Positions 25,634 to 34,921 of a stretch of 64,000 bases of DNA are shown here, one piece after another (position 1 is the first letter of the stretch; each line of letters opens with the position of its first letter). Origin of the DNA: Lutibacter sp. A80 (GTDB lineage Bacteria > Bacteroidota > Bacteroidia > Flavobacteriales > Flavobacteriaceae); contig NZ_CP092480.1 of assembly GCF_022429645.1 (NCBI RefSeq), positions 3,206,501-3,270,500 of the forward strand, written 5' to 3'. A model generated the notes under the pieces. It had not been told where the DNA came from, searched no databases, and saw only the letters and a list, made by a program, of their open reading frames with translations. A program made the position numbers and the translations under genes.

Positions 25634-26668
25634 TTAAAACTTTATAAAAAGTTTTTTTGTTGATTCTCTTTCTACCAATTTAGTTTTTATAACTTCTGTT
25701 TTAATATCGTTAAATTTAATTTTTCCTTCTAATTTGTTAATAAGTCGTGTTGCAGCAATTTCACCAGTTGTATGTGCAAAACGGTTAACACTGGTAAGTG
25801 GAGGTGAACCATATCGAGATAAAATACCATTTGTAAAGCCAATAATTGAAACTTCTTCAGGAATTTTAATATTTCTGTTATTTAGTGCCTGTGTCGCTAT
25901 AGCTCCAGAAACTTCATCTACAGAAAAAATACCATCTACTTCATTATTGTCTAACATGTTATTTATGCGCTCAAGTAGATTGGTCTCATCTTCTTGTTTT
26001 AAAATAAGGTTTTCATTTGGAGTTATTCCATATTTTGTAAGTGCTTTTAGGTATCCTTTTATTCTGGATTTGTTCATATTTAAACCTTCTGAAGTTGAAA
26101 TAATTGCAATGTTTTTACAGCCAGATTTCATTAAAAAACGTGTTGCTTTGTATGCACTTTTAGTATTGTCTGTTACAACTTTATCGCAATTTATTTCTTT
26201 GTGAACACGGTTGTATAAAACAATTGGGGTTTCTTCATCTAATATATCATGAAAGTGATCAAACTTTTTTTGTTTTAGAGTTTCAACTGATAAACAGGCA
26301 ATAAAACCATCTATAGTACCATTGGAAAGCATTTCCATAGTTTCTACTTCTTTTTTATAAGATTCATTAGTAATACAGGTAATTATACTATAGCCTTTTT
26401 CTGTGGTTACTTTTTCTATTCCGCGCAGTGCTCTCGCAAAGTAATAATTTAAAATATTTGGAATAATAATACCAATTGTTTTGGTTTTTTTGTTCTGTAA
26501 ACTCAGCGCAAGTGTATTAGGTTTATACTTATGAAGTTTAGCATATTCTTGAATTTTGCTTTTTGTTTCGTCACTTATTTCGTAACTATCATTTAAAGCT
26601 TTTGAAACAGTTGAAATTGAAACACCTAATGCTTTTGCAATTTGTTTTATGGTTATCCTTTTATTCAT
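25634..26668 (-). CDS. LacI family transcriptional regulator
   Basis: 344 residues. The N-terminal HTH (ITIKQIAKALGVSISTVSKALN) is followed by a periplasmic-binding-protein-like sensor domain (about 60-335). Its start overlaps the acylase stop by 8 bp (26661-26668), so it is coupled to that gene. LacI regulators usually answer sugars or purines. Here the neighbour is an amidase, so the effector is uncertain. It may control its own operon. An inverted repeat CGTAATTTTACG at 29083-29094 lies directly upstream of the operon -7 box and is a possible operator. Confidence 0.92.
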   Translation of the reverse strand: MNKRITIKQIAKALGVSISTVSKALNDSYEISDETKSKIQEYAKLHKYKPNTLALSLQNKKTKTIGIIIPNILNYYFARALRGIEKVTTEKGYSIITCITNESYKKEVETMEMLSNGTIDGFIACLSVETLKQKKFDHFHDILDEETPIVLYNRVHKEINCDKVVTDNTKSAYKATRFLMKSGCKNIAIISTSEGLNMNKSRIKGYLKALTKYGITPNENLILKQEDETNLLERINNMLDNNEVDGIFSVDEVSGAIATQALNNRNIKIPEEVSIIGFTNGILSRYGSPPLTSVNRFAHTTGEIAATRLINKLEGKIKFNDIKTEVIKTKLVERESTKKLFIKF

Positions 26669-29051
26669 TTTTTGGCAGAATAGTTAATTTAGTTGAACTA
26701 TTAATTATTTCTTCTTTATTTAGTTTCATTTTTCTGAATTTTCCATTGTTATACATTTCAGCCTGATCTTTATAATGTTTGCTAAATGGGTTTCCAGATT
26801 GACCTGTTGGCAAGATACTAATACTATTTTCAATATCCGAAAAATCTATTATTCTTCTTGTTGATGGGCCCGAATTTACGGTGTATAATCCAGTTTCGTT
26901 ATAATCATAACCTCTATTGTCTATAACTTCTCTAGCACCTTTTATAGCAAATGGCCCTACATTAAAATATTTTTTTAATGCAGGGATAACACCTAATGGA
27001 TGATTGTGCTCTAAAGTATGAACTTTCCCCCAGTTCCAATTTTTTATTTCAGAGCCAAGTTGTTTTTCTAATGAAGCGACAGTTTCAGTTAGAGATTTCG
27101 AAACAATATCTTTTCTGGTTTCGATACTTTTTTTAGTTGTAACATCGTCCCACCAAATAGTAGAATCTTTTTTAATTAAATCAGCAATTGTTCTTTTAAT
27201 TAAATGTGTATCCATTAGTTGGGTGAATAATTTGTCTCCAAGTTCGTCTTTAAACGTGTTTTTTAGATATAGGTAAACCCACTTATTATAAATAGTAGGC
27301 GCAATATTATCTGGCGTGTTTGATCCGTCCCAGTTTTTTAATATCGAAATTGTTTCTTGTTCTTTTTTTGTAAAGGAGCTAAGGTCTATTATTGTTGTAA
27401 ATTCTTTTATTACATCTGGAGCAACAGCTGAAGTAACATCGTTAATCATAGTTGCCATATCCTCTTTATTCCAATTGTTTTTTGGGTTTAACAAATGTAC
27501 AATTCTTTTGGCTCTATCTTCAGGTAAATAATAACCAGGATACAAAGAATTTGAAATAGTATCAGGTTGATTATTTGCGGAATATACATAATTCCATTTA
27601 GGATTTTCAGCGCTTGGATTTTCTTCAAAATCTAAATATTTAGCAATTTCATCTTCACCAGATACACCATTTAAAATTAATTTTCTATTTGAATCTGATT
27701 TTATTTTATATAATTTTCCAGTTGCCCACCAAGCTATATTTCCCTTACTGTCTCCATACATTATATTTAAACCTGGAGCGTGAATTAAAGAAGCTCCTTT
27801 TTTAACATCTTCCTTGCTAGTTGCTCTAGAAATAGTATATAATGCATCTAAAACAATACCATCTAGTTGTGTGTAAATCCAAGACATTGCTATTGGGTTT
27901 TCTTCAGAAACTGTTTCTAAAACATCGTTTATTATTGGTCCGTGATGAGAGTTTCTAACTGTAATTGTAACAGGTGTTGCGTCTTTAACTTTTATAGTTT
28001 TACTAATAGTTGTGTATTCTAGATACTTGTTTTTAAATTTATATTTATTTTTTTCTGAAGGATGATGCTCTTCTTTGTAGAAATCAATATCGTCGTTTTC
28101 AAACATAGTTAAACCGTAAGCGTAGTTTCTGTTATGACCTAATAGTGGAAATGGAACACCTGCAATATAATAACCATACATTTCGTAATTTGGGGTTGTA
28201 ATATGTGCTTCATACCAAGTTCCTGGTTGCGAATATGAAATATGTGGATCGTTGGCAAAAAGTACATTACCAGTACTTGTTTTATTGGCTGAAACTACCC
28301 AACTATTACTTCCAATAAAGGGCGGAATAGGTGATTTTTTCATAATCTCAGTTACGCTAGCAACAATATCCATATAGTTTTCTACAGATTTTTTTGAGTT
28401 TTTTATAAGCGTAGTTTTTGGGTCAATATTAATATTTAAGTCTTTTAAATAAGTTGTTCCTAGCTTTTCTTTAATAGCTGTAAGCAACGGGTCTGTTTTG
28501 TGAGCCATTGCAAAGCTAAAAGACATATAACCTAAAATATTGTATATATCTTTTAGATTGTAATGTTCTTTTTCTATTCCAATTAAAGTAAATTCAATAG
28601 GGGTAGGGCCATTGTCCATAAACTGATTTATACCATTTAAATAGGCAGTAGCTAATTTATAAGTTTCGCTATTTTTATTCAATTTTTCAATCGATTTAAT
28701 AGCTGCTTCTTCAATTCCTAAACTTGCAAAAAACTTGTCGTTTTGAAGCATATCTTCACCAAAAATCTCCGATAATCTTCCTGGAGCAATTCTTCGCATT
28801 AATTCCATTTGCCAAAGTCTATCTTGCGCATGAGTATAGCCTAAAGCAACCATAGCATCTAATTGATTTTCTGCATAAATATGTGGAATTCCAAAATCAT
28901 CAAAATAGATTTCGGATTTGTTTTCAATTCCAGTTAATTTTAAATCTCCAGAATAATTTGGTTTTAAACTGTTGAAGTACAGTATGCCACTAATTATTGC
29001 AAATACTACTATAATAATTATTAATAGAAGTATTTTTTTTAAAATTTTCAT
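26661..29051 (-). CDS. penicillin acylase family protein (peptidase S45, Ntn hydrolase)
   Basis: 796 residues with an N-terminal membrane anchor (about residues 6-27). The alpha-like region is followed by FIGSNSWVVSANK. Autocleavage before S248 would create the N-terminal nucleophile, as in penicillin and acyl-homoserine-lactone acylases. NDPHISYSQPGTWYEAHI and FENDDIDFYKEEHH are the expected substrate-pocket segments. The natural substrate is not evident; acylated signals or peptides are candidates. It is the first gene of the acylase-LacI-comM operon. TATCTTTG on the minus strand (29075-29082) is its -7 box. Confidence 0.9.
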   Translation of the reverse strand: MKILKKILLLIIIIVVFAIISGILYFNSLKPNYSGDLKLTGIENKSEIYFDDFGIPHIYAENQLDAMVALGYTHAQDRLWQMELMRRIAPGRLSEIFGEDMLQNDKFFASLGIEEAAIKSIEKLNKNSETYKLATAYLNGINQFMDNGPTPIEFTLIGIEKEHYNLKDIYNILGYMSFSFAMAHKTDPLLTAIKEKLGTTYLKDLNINIDPKTTLIKNSKKSVENYMDIVASVTEIMKKSPIPPFIGSNSWVVSANKTSTGNVLFANDPHISYSQPGTWYEAHITTPNYEMYGYYIAGVPFPLLGHNRNYAYGLTMFENDDIDFYKEEHHPSEKNKYKFKNKYLEYTTISKTIKVKDATPVTITVRNSHHGPIINDVLETVSEENPIAMSWIYTQLDGIVLDALYTISRATSKEDVKKGASLIHAPGLNIMYGDSKGNIAWWATGKLYKIKSDSNRKLILNGVSGEDEIAKYLDFEENPSAENPKWNYVYSANNQPDTISNSLYPGYYLPEDRAKRIVHLLNPKNNWNKEDMATMINDVTSAVAPDVIKEFTTIIDLSSFTKKEQETISILKNWDGSNTPDNIAPTIYNKWVYLYLKNTFKDELGDKLFTQLMDTHLIKRTIADLIKKDSTIWWDDVTTKKSIETRKDIVSKSLTETVASLEKQLGSEIKNWNWGKVHTLEHNHPLGVIPALKKYFNVGPFAIKGAREVIDNRGYDYNETGLYTVNSGPSTRRIIDFSDIENSISILPTGQSGNPFSKHYKDQAEMYNNGKFRKMKLNKEEIINSSTKLTILPKNE

Positions 29052-29074
29052 GTAGCGTATCAGTTTTACAAATT

Positions 29075-29094
29075 CAAAGATACGTAATTTTACG
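29075..29094 (-). promoter_or_regulatory. -7 box and candidate operator of the acylase-LacI operon
   Basis: The minus-strand TATCTTTG (29075-29082) is a perfect TAnnTTTG. CGTAATTTTACG (29083-29094) abuts it on the upstream side and is an inverted repeat with CGTAA/TTACG arms. Binding by the operon's LacI protein is a guess. Confidence 0.4.
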
Positions 29095-29116
29095 AAACCG
29101 CAATAGTAAAATTTAC

Positions 29117-29147
29117 TTGTCTATATGTAAAATAAACCTTACATTTG
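29117..29147 (+). promoter_or_regulatory. promoter of the membrane protein-HTH pair
   Basis: TTG (29117-29119), a 20-bp spacer and TACATTTG (29140-29147) match the Bacteroidota -33/-7 consensus. It lies 22 bp before the ATG at 29170. Confidence 0.65.
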
Positions 29148-29169
29148 AGAATATTTTAAACGATATAAT

Positions 29170-29652
29170 ATGAAATCACGATTTTTATTTTCGCATAAAT
29201 ACAAACCATTAGGTTGGATTTTATTTTTGGTTGGAATTATTTTAGGAGTAATTTTAACTTTAAATGAATTTGAATTTCCAAAATGGGAAATGTCTGTTTT
29301 TCCATTATTTAGTGAAGAAAAAGGGTTTTTAACATCTAATCCCATTTTTCAATGGTCTAATAATAATATTGCAGACGAACTGGCTTCAATTTTATTAATA
29401 ATTGGAGGGATTTTAGTCTCATTTTCAAAAACAAAAGATGAGGATGAGTATATTTCTAAAATTAGAATGGAAAGTTTAATTTGGGCAACTTATGTAAATT
29501 ATATAGTGTTGATTTTGACTATACTTTTTGTGTTTGATTTAAGTTTTCTTAACGTAATGATTTATAATATGTTTACTATTTTGTTATTTTTTATAATGCG
29601 TTTTCATTATGTTTTGTATAAAACTAAAAAGTCTACTAGTTATGAAGAATAA
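29170..29652 (+). CDS. four-helix membrane protein of unknown function
   Basis: 160 residues. Four hydrophobic segments can be seen (about 14-33, 69-84, 106-125 and 129-150), separated by a loop with FPKWEMSVFPLFSEEKGF and a charged KTKDEDEYISK turn. I do not recognise a named family. It overlaps the next gene, an HTH regulator, by 11 bp. Such membrane protein plus small XRE regulator pairs are common in Bacteroidota and suggest that the regulator acts on, or is sequestered by, the membrane partner (inference). Confidence 0.7.
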   Translation: MKSRFLFSHKYKPLGWILFLVGIILGVILTLNEFEFPKWEMSVFPLFSEEKGFLTSNPIFQWSNNNIADELASILLIIGGILVSFSKTKDEDEYISKIRMESLIWATYVNYIVLILTILFVFDLSFLNVMIYNMFTILLFFIMRFHYVLYKTKKSTSYEE

Positions 29653-29842
29653 TATAAAAGTAGAACGTGCTATACATAATATAACTCAAGCCAAGCTTGC
29701 TGAAATTATAGGAGTAAGTAGGCAAACTATAAATGCTATGGAGTTAAATAAATATGTACCTTCAACGGTTTTGGCTTTAAAAATATCCGAAATTTTTAAA
29801 AAACCTGTGAACGAAATTTTCTTTTTAGATGAGGAAGATTAG
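29642..29842 (+). CDS. XRE-family HTH regulator (YvaO/PlcR-like small form)
   Basis: 66 residues from the ATG at 29642. A longer frame opens at 29609, but the family normally begins MKNNIKVERA directly before the HTH, so I use the later start. The helix-turn-helix ITQAKLAEIIGVSRQTINAMEL is followed by KYVPSTVLALKISEIFKKPVNEIF, the usual end of this small family. It overlaps the preceding membrane protein gene by 11 bp and is followed by a strong terminator. Confidence 0.88.
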   Translation: MKNNIKVERAIHNITQAKLAEIIGVSRQTINAMELNKYVPSTVLALKISEIFKKPVNEIFFLDEED

Positions 29843-29883
29843 TTAATTTAAATGCCTTTAAAAGAATATGAAGTTAAAAAAAA

Positions 29884-29926
29884 AGAGGTAGCAATAATTT
29901 TTTGCCACCTCTGTCTTATTTTTTTT
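29884..29926. terminator. intrinsic terminator between convergent genes
   Basis: AGAGGTAGCAA pairs with TTGCCACCTCT with one mismatch (29884-29912), followed on the plus strand by a long T-tract and preceded by an A-tract. It can serve both the HTH gene and the DinB gene. Confidence 0.8.
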
Positions 29927-29932
29927 AATTAG

Positions 29933-30448
29933 TTAAAGATACTTTTCTTTAATAACATTTAAATGATGCATTTGATGTCCAACAATAATAAAGCCTAATG
30001 CTCTTACGGTCATATCACTATTATTTGCAGAGCCATTCATTAAAAACATTTCTGGTGTAAAACTTTTAAATAAAGAAATTGTAGCATTTCTTACTTGTGT
30101 AAACTCCAAGAGTATATCTTTAAAATTACGTTCATTACCATTAGAATAAGTTACATACCAATCTTCATCAAAACCAGATAAATTTGTAGCGTCATTTCTA
30201 GAAAAACGCAGAGCTCTATAGCTTAAAATACGTTCTGCATCAATAATATGTTGTACCAATTCTTTTATAGTCCATTTTCCATCAGCATAGCGATAGGTTA
30301 ACTTTTCTTCGGAAAGTTGATTTACAGTCGTAATTAAATCTTCTAATGAAGAATTTAAAACTGTATGTAAATCAACTTCACCTAAAGCTTTAATATAATC
30401 GCTATAAAATGGAGCGTATTCACTTTTATTTAGATGTGCTGAATTCAT
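29933..30448 (-). CDS. DinB family protein
   Basis: 171 residues, a four-helix bundle of the DinB/YfiT type. The three metal-binding histidines are in VQHIIDAERILSYRALRF (first) and GHQMHHLNVIKEKYL (second and third). Bacillithiol or mycothiol transferases share the fold, but the activity in Bacteroidota is largely unassigned. It begins 2 bp after the ppc stop and is the last gene of the pabB-tilS-ppc group. Confidence 0.88.
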   Translation of the reverse strand: MNSAHLNKSEYAPFYSDYIKALGEVDLHTVLNSSLEDLITTVNQLSEEKLTYRYADGKWTIKELVQHIIDAERILSYRALRFSRNDATNLSGFDEDWYVTYSNGNERNFKDILLEFTQVRNATISLFKSFTPEMFLMNGSANNSDMTVRALGFIIVGHQMHHLNVIKEKYL

Positions 30449-30450
30449 TT

Positions 30451-33039
30451 TTAAGCAGAATTTCTACTGGCATTTATATTTCCAAATAATGAACGTGTTA
30501 CCATTTTTTCAAATATTTTCAACAATTCAGGATCTGTATTTTCGCTTTTTTGTAATTTTTGAATATTAATTAAAGCAAATTGTTGAATTGTAATTAATGG
30601 AAGTACAATGTTTTCACGAATATCTATAGAGGCTTTACCAACTTCGTTTCCTTGCATTAAAGTGTTATAGCCAGTTAGTTTTAAAATTAGGCGATGTGTA
30701 GTTTCATATTCTTTAAAAATAACTTTCCAAAACTCACCAAATTCTTCATCTTTTTCCATGTATTGTGTCAGTCCAAAAAACGATTTTGAAAGAGACATCA
30801 TACTATTACCTATCAATGTTTTAAAGAAGTCTGAAGTATTATAAAAATCAATTATTTTATCAAATTCTCCATTGTCTTCATATTTTTTTAGAGCGGTTCC
30901 AACACCGTAAAAACCAGGTACATTTTGTTTTAATTGACTCCAAGAGCCTACAAAAGGAATAGCTCTTAAATCACCAAAATCTAATTTGTTTCCACTTGAA
31001 CGTTTCGATGGTCTACTACCAATATTTGTTTTAGCATAATATTTTAGAGTGCTCATGTGCTCTAAATATGATAAGAATTTAGGATGATTTTTAAAGTCCG
31101 AATAAGCTTGGTAACTTACAGAGGCTAAATCATTCATAATTTCAATATCATTTTCGGTCATAATATTACTAGCATTGCTAAATAATTCGTTAGTAATACC
31201 GGCACTTAATAATTGTTCTATATTGTATTGTGCAGCATCTTGTGTTCCAAAATTAGAGCTAATTGTTTGACCTTGAACGGTTAATTGAATTTCCTCGTTT
31301 TCTATTGTTGGTCCTAAAGATGCGTAAAATTGATGTGTTTTTCCACCACCACGTGCTGGAGGTCCACCACGACCATCAAAAAATATAACTTTAATACCGT
31401 AAGTTTTAGAAATTCTTGTAAGACTTTCTTTAGCTTTAAATATAGCCCAGTTAGCCATTAAATAACCACCATCTTTTGTTCCGTCAGAAAAACCTAGCAT
31501 AATGGTTTGTTTAGAGCCTCTTTGTTTTAAATGTGACATATATGCTTTGTTTGCATATAATTTGTCCATAACACTTTCAGCGTTTTCTAAATCTGTAATA
31601 GTTTCAAAAAGAGGAATAATGTCAGCTGTAATATTATGATTAAAACCACATAAGTTAAACATTGCAAATGTTTCCATTACATTTACAGCTTTTTGGTTAT
31701 TGCTAATTATATAACGGTTTGCACCACGTTCTCCATTGTTTTTTTGAATAGTTTTAACAGCAAAAATAGAACTCAATGTTTTTGAAACCATTTCGTTTTC
31801 AAAAATCGAAACATCTATTGAACCTTTAACTTTTGAAAGTATTTCTATTTGTTCATCTTCAGACAGTTCTAAATAATTTTCTGGAAATTCTGTATTTCCA
31901 TGTTCTTGTAAAGTAGTTACAATTTCTGAGAAAACATTGTGGTGTACACGACTGTCTTGTCTAATATCTAGTGTTGCAAAATGGTACCCAAATAAATGTA
32001 CTTTATTTATAAAAGTATTAATTTCTTCTAGATATAATGATTGATGTTTTTCAATAATAATTGCTTTTATTTCTTCTAATTTATCAATAAAAGCAGGTAG
32101 AGATAACATTGTGCCTAATTCTGGATTAACACTATTGTCGAACAATAATTTTTCTAATTCGCTTATAGAATTTTCAACACCAGTAAATGTTAAGCGTTTT
32201 TTTAAAATTCGAATATCTCTGTAGTAATTTTTTAGAATTGTTTGTTTTAAACGTTTGGCAACATTCAAGGTTATTTCGGTAGTTACAAACGGATTTCCAT
32301 CGCGGTCTCCACCAGGCCAAAAACCTAAATCAATAATTTCGTTAGGAATTTTATTTCCATCAAAAATATTATTTTGAATATAGCTATAAGTATCTGATAC
32401 AGAATGGTAAAAAACGTTTTCTAAATACCAGATTAAGCTCACTGCTTCGTCGTAAGGTGTTGGTTTTTCATGTTTAAAAAACGGTGTTTTTCCTAATTGA
32501 GCTAATAATTTATTAATTAAAAGTAAATCATTTTTTTCAATCGCATCTGCTAAATCTGTAATTATTCCTAAAACAGGACCAGGATAAAATTGCGTAGGAT
32601 GCGCAGTTAAAACAATACGAACTTTAAAGTCTTCTAAATATTTTTTTAAGGCTTCTTTTTTGTTCTCTTGCGTAGCTATTTCTTTAGTGTTTCTCATTGT
32701 TCCAACACCATCCATATTGTTTACAGTTGAAAAAGCAGCATCTTCAATAGCGTCAAATAGTACAACTTGGCGTTCTATATATTGAATAAATCTAAAAAGT
32801 AGATTTATTTTTTCTTCTTCAGAAGGATTTTGTTGGTAGGTTTTAAAGAAATTTTCTACAATTTCTGTAGGATTTAATTTTTTTGAAAATCCATTTTTAC
32901 AAATTTCGTGAAACAAGGGTAGTAGTACACCTGTTTTGGTAATTGTATCAAATGGAAGTGTCATAAATATACTGTTATATATTTGATATTTAGACAATAC
33001 GTGTTCTTGAAACCGTGTTAATTTTGGTTGCTTGTGCAT
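30451..33039 (-). CDS. ppc: phosphoenolpyruvate carboxylase
   Basis: 862 residues. It carboxylates phosphoenolpyruvate to oxaloacetate, feeding the TCA cycle. The signature VLTAHPTQFYPG holds the catalytic His, and FFDGRGGPPARGGGKTH is the glycine-rich loop that binds the substrate. GFSDGTKDGGYLMANW lies between them. The C-terminus does not show the QNTG tetrapeptide of enteric enzymes (it ends GNINASRNSA), as is common in Flavobacteriia. It lies between a small secreted-protein gene and dinB-like. Confidence 0.97.
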   Translation of the reverse strand: MHKQPKLTRFQEHVLSKYQIYNSIFMTLPFDTITKTGVLLPLFHEICKNGFSKKLNPTEIVENFFKTYQQNPSEEEKINLLFRFIQYIERQVVLFDAIEDAAFSTVNNMDGVGTMRNTKEIATQENKKEALKKYLEDFKVRIVLTAHPTQFYPGPVLGIITDLADAIEKNDLLLINKLLAQLGKTPFFKHEKPTPYDEAVSLIWYLENVFYHSVSDTYSYIQNNIFDGNKIPNEIIDLGFWPGGDRDGNPFVTTEITLNVAKRLKQTILKNYYRDIRILKKRLTFTGVENSISELEKLLFDNSVNPELGTMLSLPAFIDKLEEIKAIIIEKHQSLYLEEINTFINKVHLFGYHFATLDIRQDSRVHHNVFSEIVTTLQEHGNTEFPENYLELSEDEQIEILSKVKGSIDVSIFENEMVSKTLSSIFAVKTIQKNNGERGANRYIISNNQKAVNVMETFAMFNLCGFNHNITADIIPLFETITDLENAESVMDKLYANKAYMSHLKQRGSKQTIMLGFSDGTKDGGYLMANWAIFKAKESLTRISKTYGIKVIFFDGRGGPPARGGGKTHQFYASLGPTIENEEIQLTVQGQTISSNFGTQDAAQYNIEQLLSAGITNELFSNASNIMTENDIEIMNDLASVSYQAYSDFKNHPKFLSYLEHMSTLKYYAKTNIGSRPSKRSSGNKLDFGDLRAIPFVGSWSQLKQNVPGFYGVGTALKKYEDNGEFDKIIDFYNTSDFFKTLIGNSMMSLSKSFFGLTQYMEKDEEFGEFWKVIFKEYETTHRLILKLTGYNTLMQGNEVGKASIDIRENIVLPLITIQQFALINIQKLQKSENTDPELLKIFEKMVTRSLFGNINASRNSA

Positions 33040-33136
33040 TTTTTTTAGTTATTTAGCCGAAAATTACAAAACCTTAGTTAAAAAAACTGTTTTTAAAACA
33101 TTAATTTAACGAAATCGTTTTTTTTTGTTAATGATT

Positions 33137-33502
33137 TTATTTTTTTGGAGTACGTGGAAGGTAAAGCTTAGAAACATCAAAAAAACTTTGCTCTAAATCA
33201 CGTTTGTTTTGAAGCTCTTTATAACTTTCAAAAACAAAATTGCTTAATTTTGATATGTTTTTAAGTGGTATTAAAAAATAACCATTATCAATTTGATTAA
33301 TATCTATAAAAGCAAATTTATACTGTTTTAAATTTAGTTTATTATTGGTTAAAAAAGTACTATTTAAATTGGTTATAATATTTTTTGAATAGATACTTTT
33401 TGGTAATAATGTGTTTTCTGAAGTTACTTTTACTTCTTGAGAAAAACAAGTAGCATAGGTAATAAAGAATACAATTAGTAAATAATATTTATTTGAAAAC
33501 AT
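33137..33502 (-). CDS. small secreted protein of unknown function
   Basis: 121 residues with a signal peptide (ends ATCFSQEV). The mature part is rich in Asn, Leu and Lys and has no recognised motif. The C-terminus is basic and polar (SKLYLPRTPKK). It lies between tilS and ppc on the same strand, 53 bp after tilS. No homologous family comes to mind. Confidence 0.6.
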   Translation of the reverse strand: MFSNKYYLLIVFFITYATCFSQEVKVTSENTLLPKSIYSKNIITNLNSTFLTNNKLNLKQYKFAFIDINQIDNGYFLIPLKNISKLSNFVFESYKELQNKRDLEQSFFDVSKLYLPRTPKK

Positions 33503-33555
33503 GATATTAATTATATAAAAATATTAAATTATGTATTTTTTTGAATTAAAACAAA

Positions 33556-34905
33556 CTAAAACTTAATTTTTAATAATTTAGAAGTAATTTTGGTTACTTT
33601 AAATCGTTCGTCTAAACGTTTGCCAATTACCCATATTATTGTATTGTCGGCATTGCATAAAATCCAGGTGTTTTCTTTTTCTAGCAACGACATTTTTTCG
33701 TCTTTAAAAAATTTACTTAGTTTCTTTTTACCGTTTAAACCAATAGGAAAAAAGTAATCTCCTTTTTGCCATTTTCTTATAATTAGTGGAAATTGAATTT
33801 TGTTATAATCAATTGAAATAGTATCTGGATTGTTAAAAATTAATTCTTCTAAGACTTTATTTTGATGATTTTTAGCATCGAAAGGAATGTCTATATTTTT
33901 GAATTTAAGTTTTATTGGAATTGTTATTTTTGAAGTATTTTCAGGAATTTTATAGGTAATAGGTTTTTTTGAGTTTGAAATTTTAGATAAAATTAAAGTA
34001 TCTCTATCTTTAAGTAATCTATGTGTTTCACTAAAAATTTGTTTACCACTTTGTGCTTCTAACAATGCTGTAACATCATTCCATTCAGTAAAGTTATAAG
34101 CTTTTAAAAGTTCGTATAAATATACCTTTGGATTGTTTAATTTCTTTAATTTCTTAATGTTAAAGTGGGTTTCTTTATCTTTGGTAAAACTCACTTCATT
34201 TTTAATGTTTTCTATACAATCTTCAACAATTTGTTGGCTTCCTCTTAAATTTTCTAGTGTGTTGTTTAAAGAGTCTAATAAATTAGGATTTATTTCTTTT
34301 AAAAAAGGAACTACTTTATGTCGAATTTTATTACGTACATATTTAATTGAAGAATTACTTTGATCTTCTCTCCATTGAATTTTATTTTTAGTGGCATAAA
34401 TTAAAATATCATTTCTAGAGAAAGGAAGTAACGGGCGTACTACAACTCCATTAACTTCCGGTATTCCTGTTAAGCCATTTAAACCAGTACCTCGGGTTAG
34501 GTTTATTAAAACAGTTTCAATAATATCATCTTTATGATGTGCTGTAATTATATAGTCTAACTTATTTTTTTGTAGTGTTTCTTGAAACCAATTATAACGT
34601 AATTCTCTTGCAGCCATTTGTGTAGAGATTCCTTTTTCAATGGCATAATTTTCAGTTTCAAATTTAACTACATTACAAGGAATTTTTAATTTTTTGGCTA
34701 ATTCAGTTACAAAAAGCTCATCTTTATTACTGTCTTTTCCGCGTAATTGAAAATTGCAATGCGCTAATGAAATTGAGTAATTTAACGAGTGTAATAAGTT
34801 GGTTAACACTACACTGTCTATACCTCCAGAGATGGTAATCAATAATTTTTTGCCATTTAAAAATGCTAAATTTTTATTGATGTGTGCTTGTAAAGCTGTT
34901 TTCAT
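33556..34905 (-). CDS. tilS: tRNA(Ile)-lysidine synthetase
   Basis: 449 residues. The PP-loop motif ISGGIDSVVL marks the N-type ATP pyrophosphatase, with AHCNFQLRG, TAHHKDDIIET and RPLLPFSRNDI as other TilS signatures. The C-terminal substrate-binding domain (RKWQKGDYFFPIG, KKLSKFFKDEKMSLLEK) is present. It converts C34 of the CAU-anticodon tRNA-Ile to lysidine and is essential. It starts 16 bp after pabB and belongs to the same operon. Confidence 0.97.
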   Translation of the reverse strand: MKTALQAHINKNLAFLNGKKLLITISGGIDSVVLTNLLHSLNYSISLAHCNFQLRGKDSNKDELFVTELAKKLKIPCNVVKFETENYAIEKGISTQMAARELRYNWFQETLQKNKLDYIITAHHKDDIIETVLINLTRGTGLNGLTGIPEVNGVVVRPLLPFSRNDILIYATKNKIQWREDQSNSSIKYVRNKIRHKVVPFLKEINPNLLDSLNNTLENLRGSQQIVEDCIENIKNEVSFTKDKETHFNIKKLKKLNNPKVYLYELLKAYNFTEWNDVTALLEAQSGKQIFSETHRLLKDRDTLILSKISNSKKPITYKIPENTSKITIPIKLKFKNIDIPFDAKNHQNKVLEELIFNNPDTISIDYNKIQFPLIIRKWQKGDYFFPIGLNGKKKLSKFFKDEKMSLLEKENTWILCNADNTIIWVIGKRLDERFKVTKITSKLLKIKF

Positions 34906-34921
34906 TGAGTAAAGATAATTA

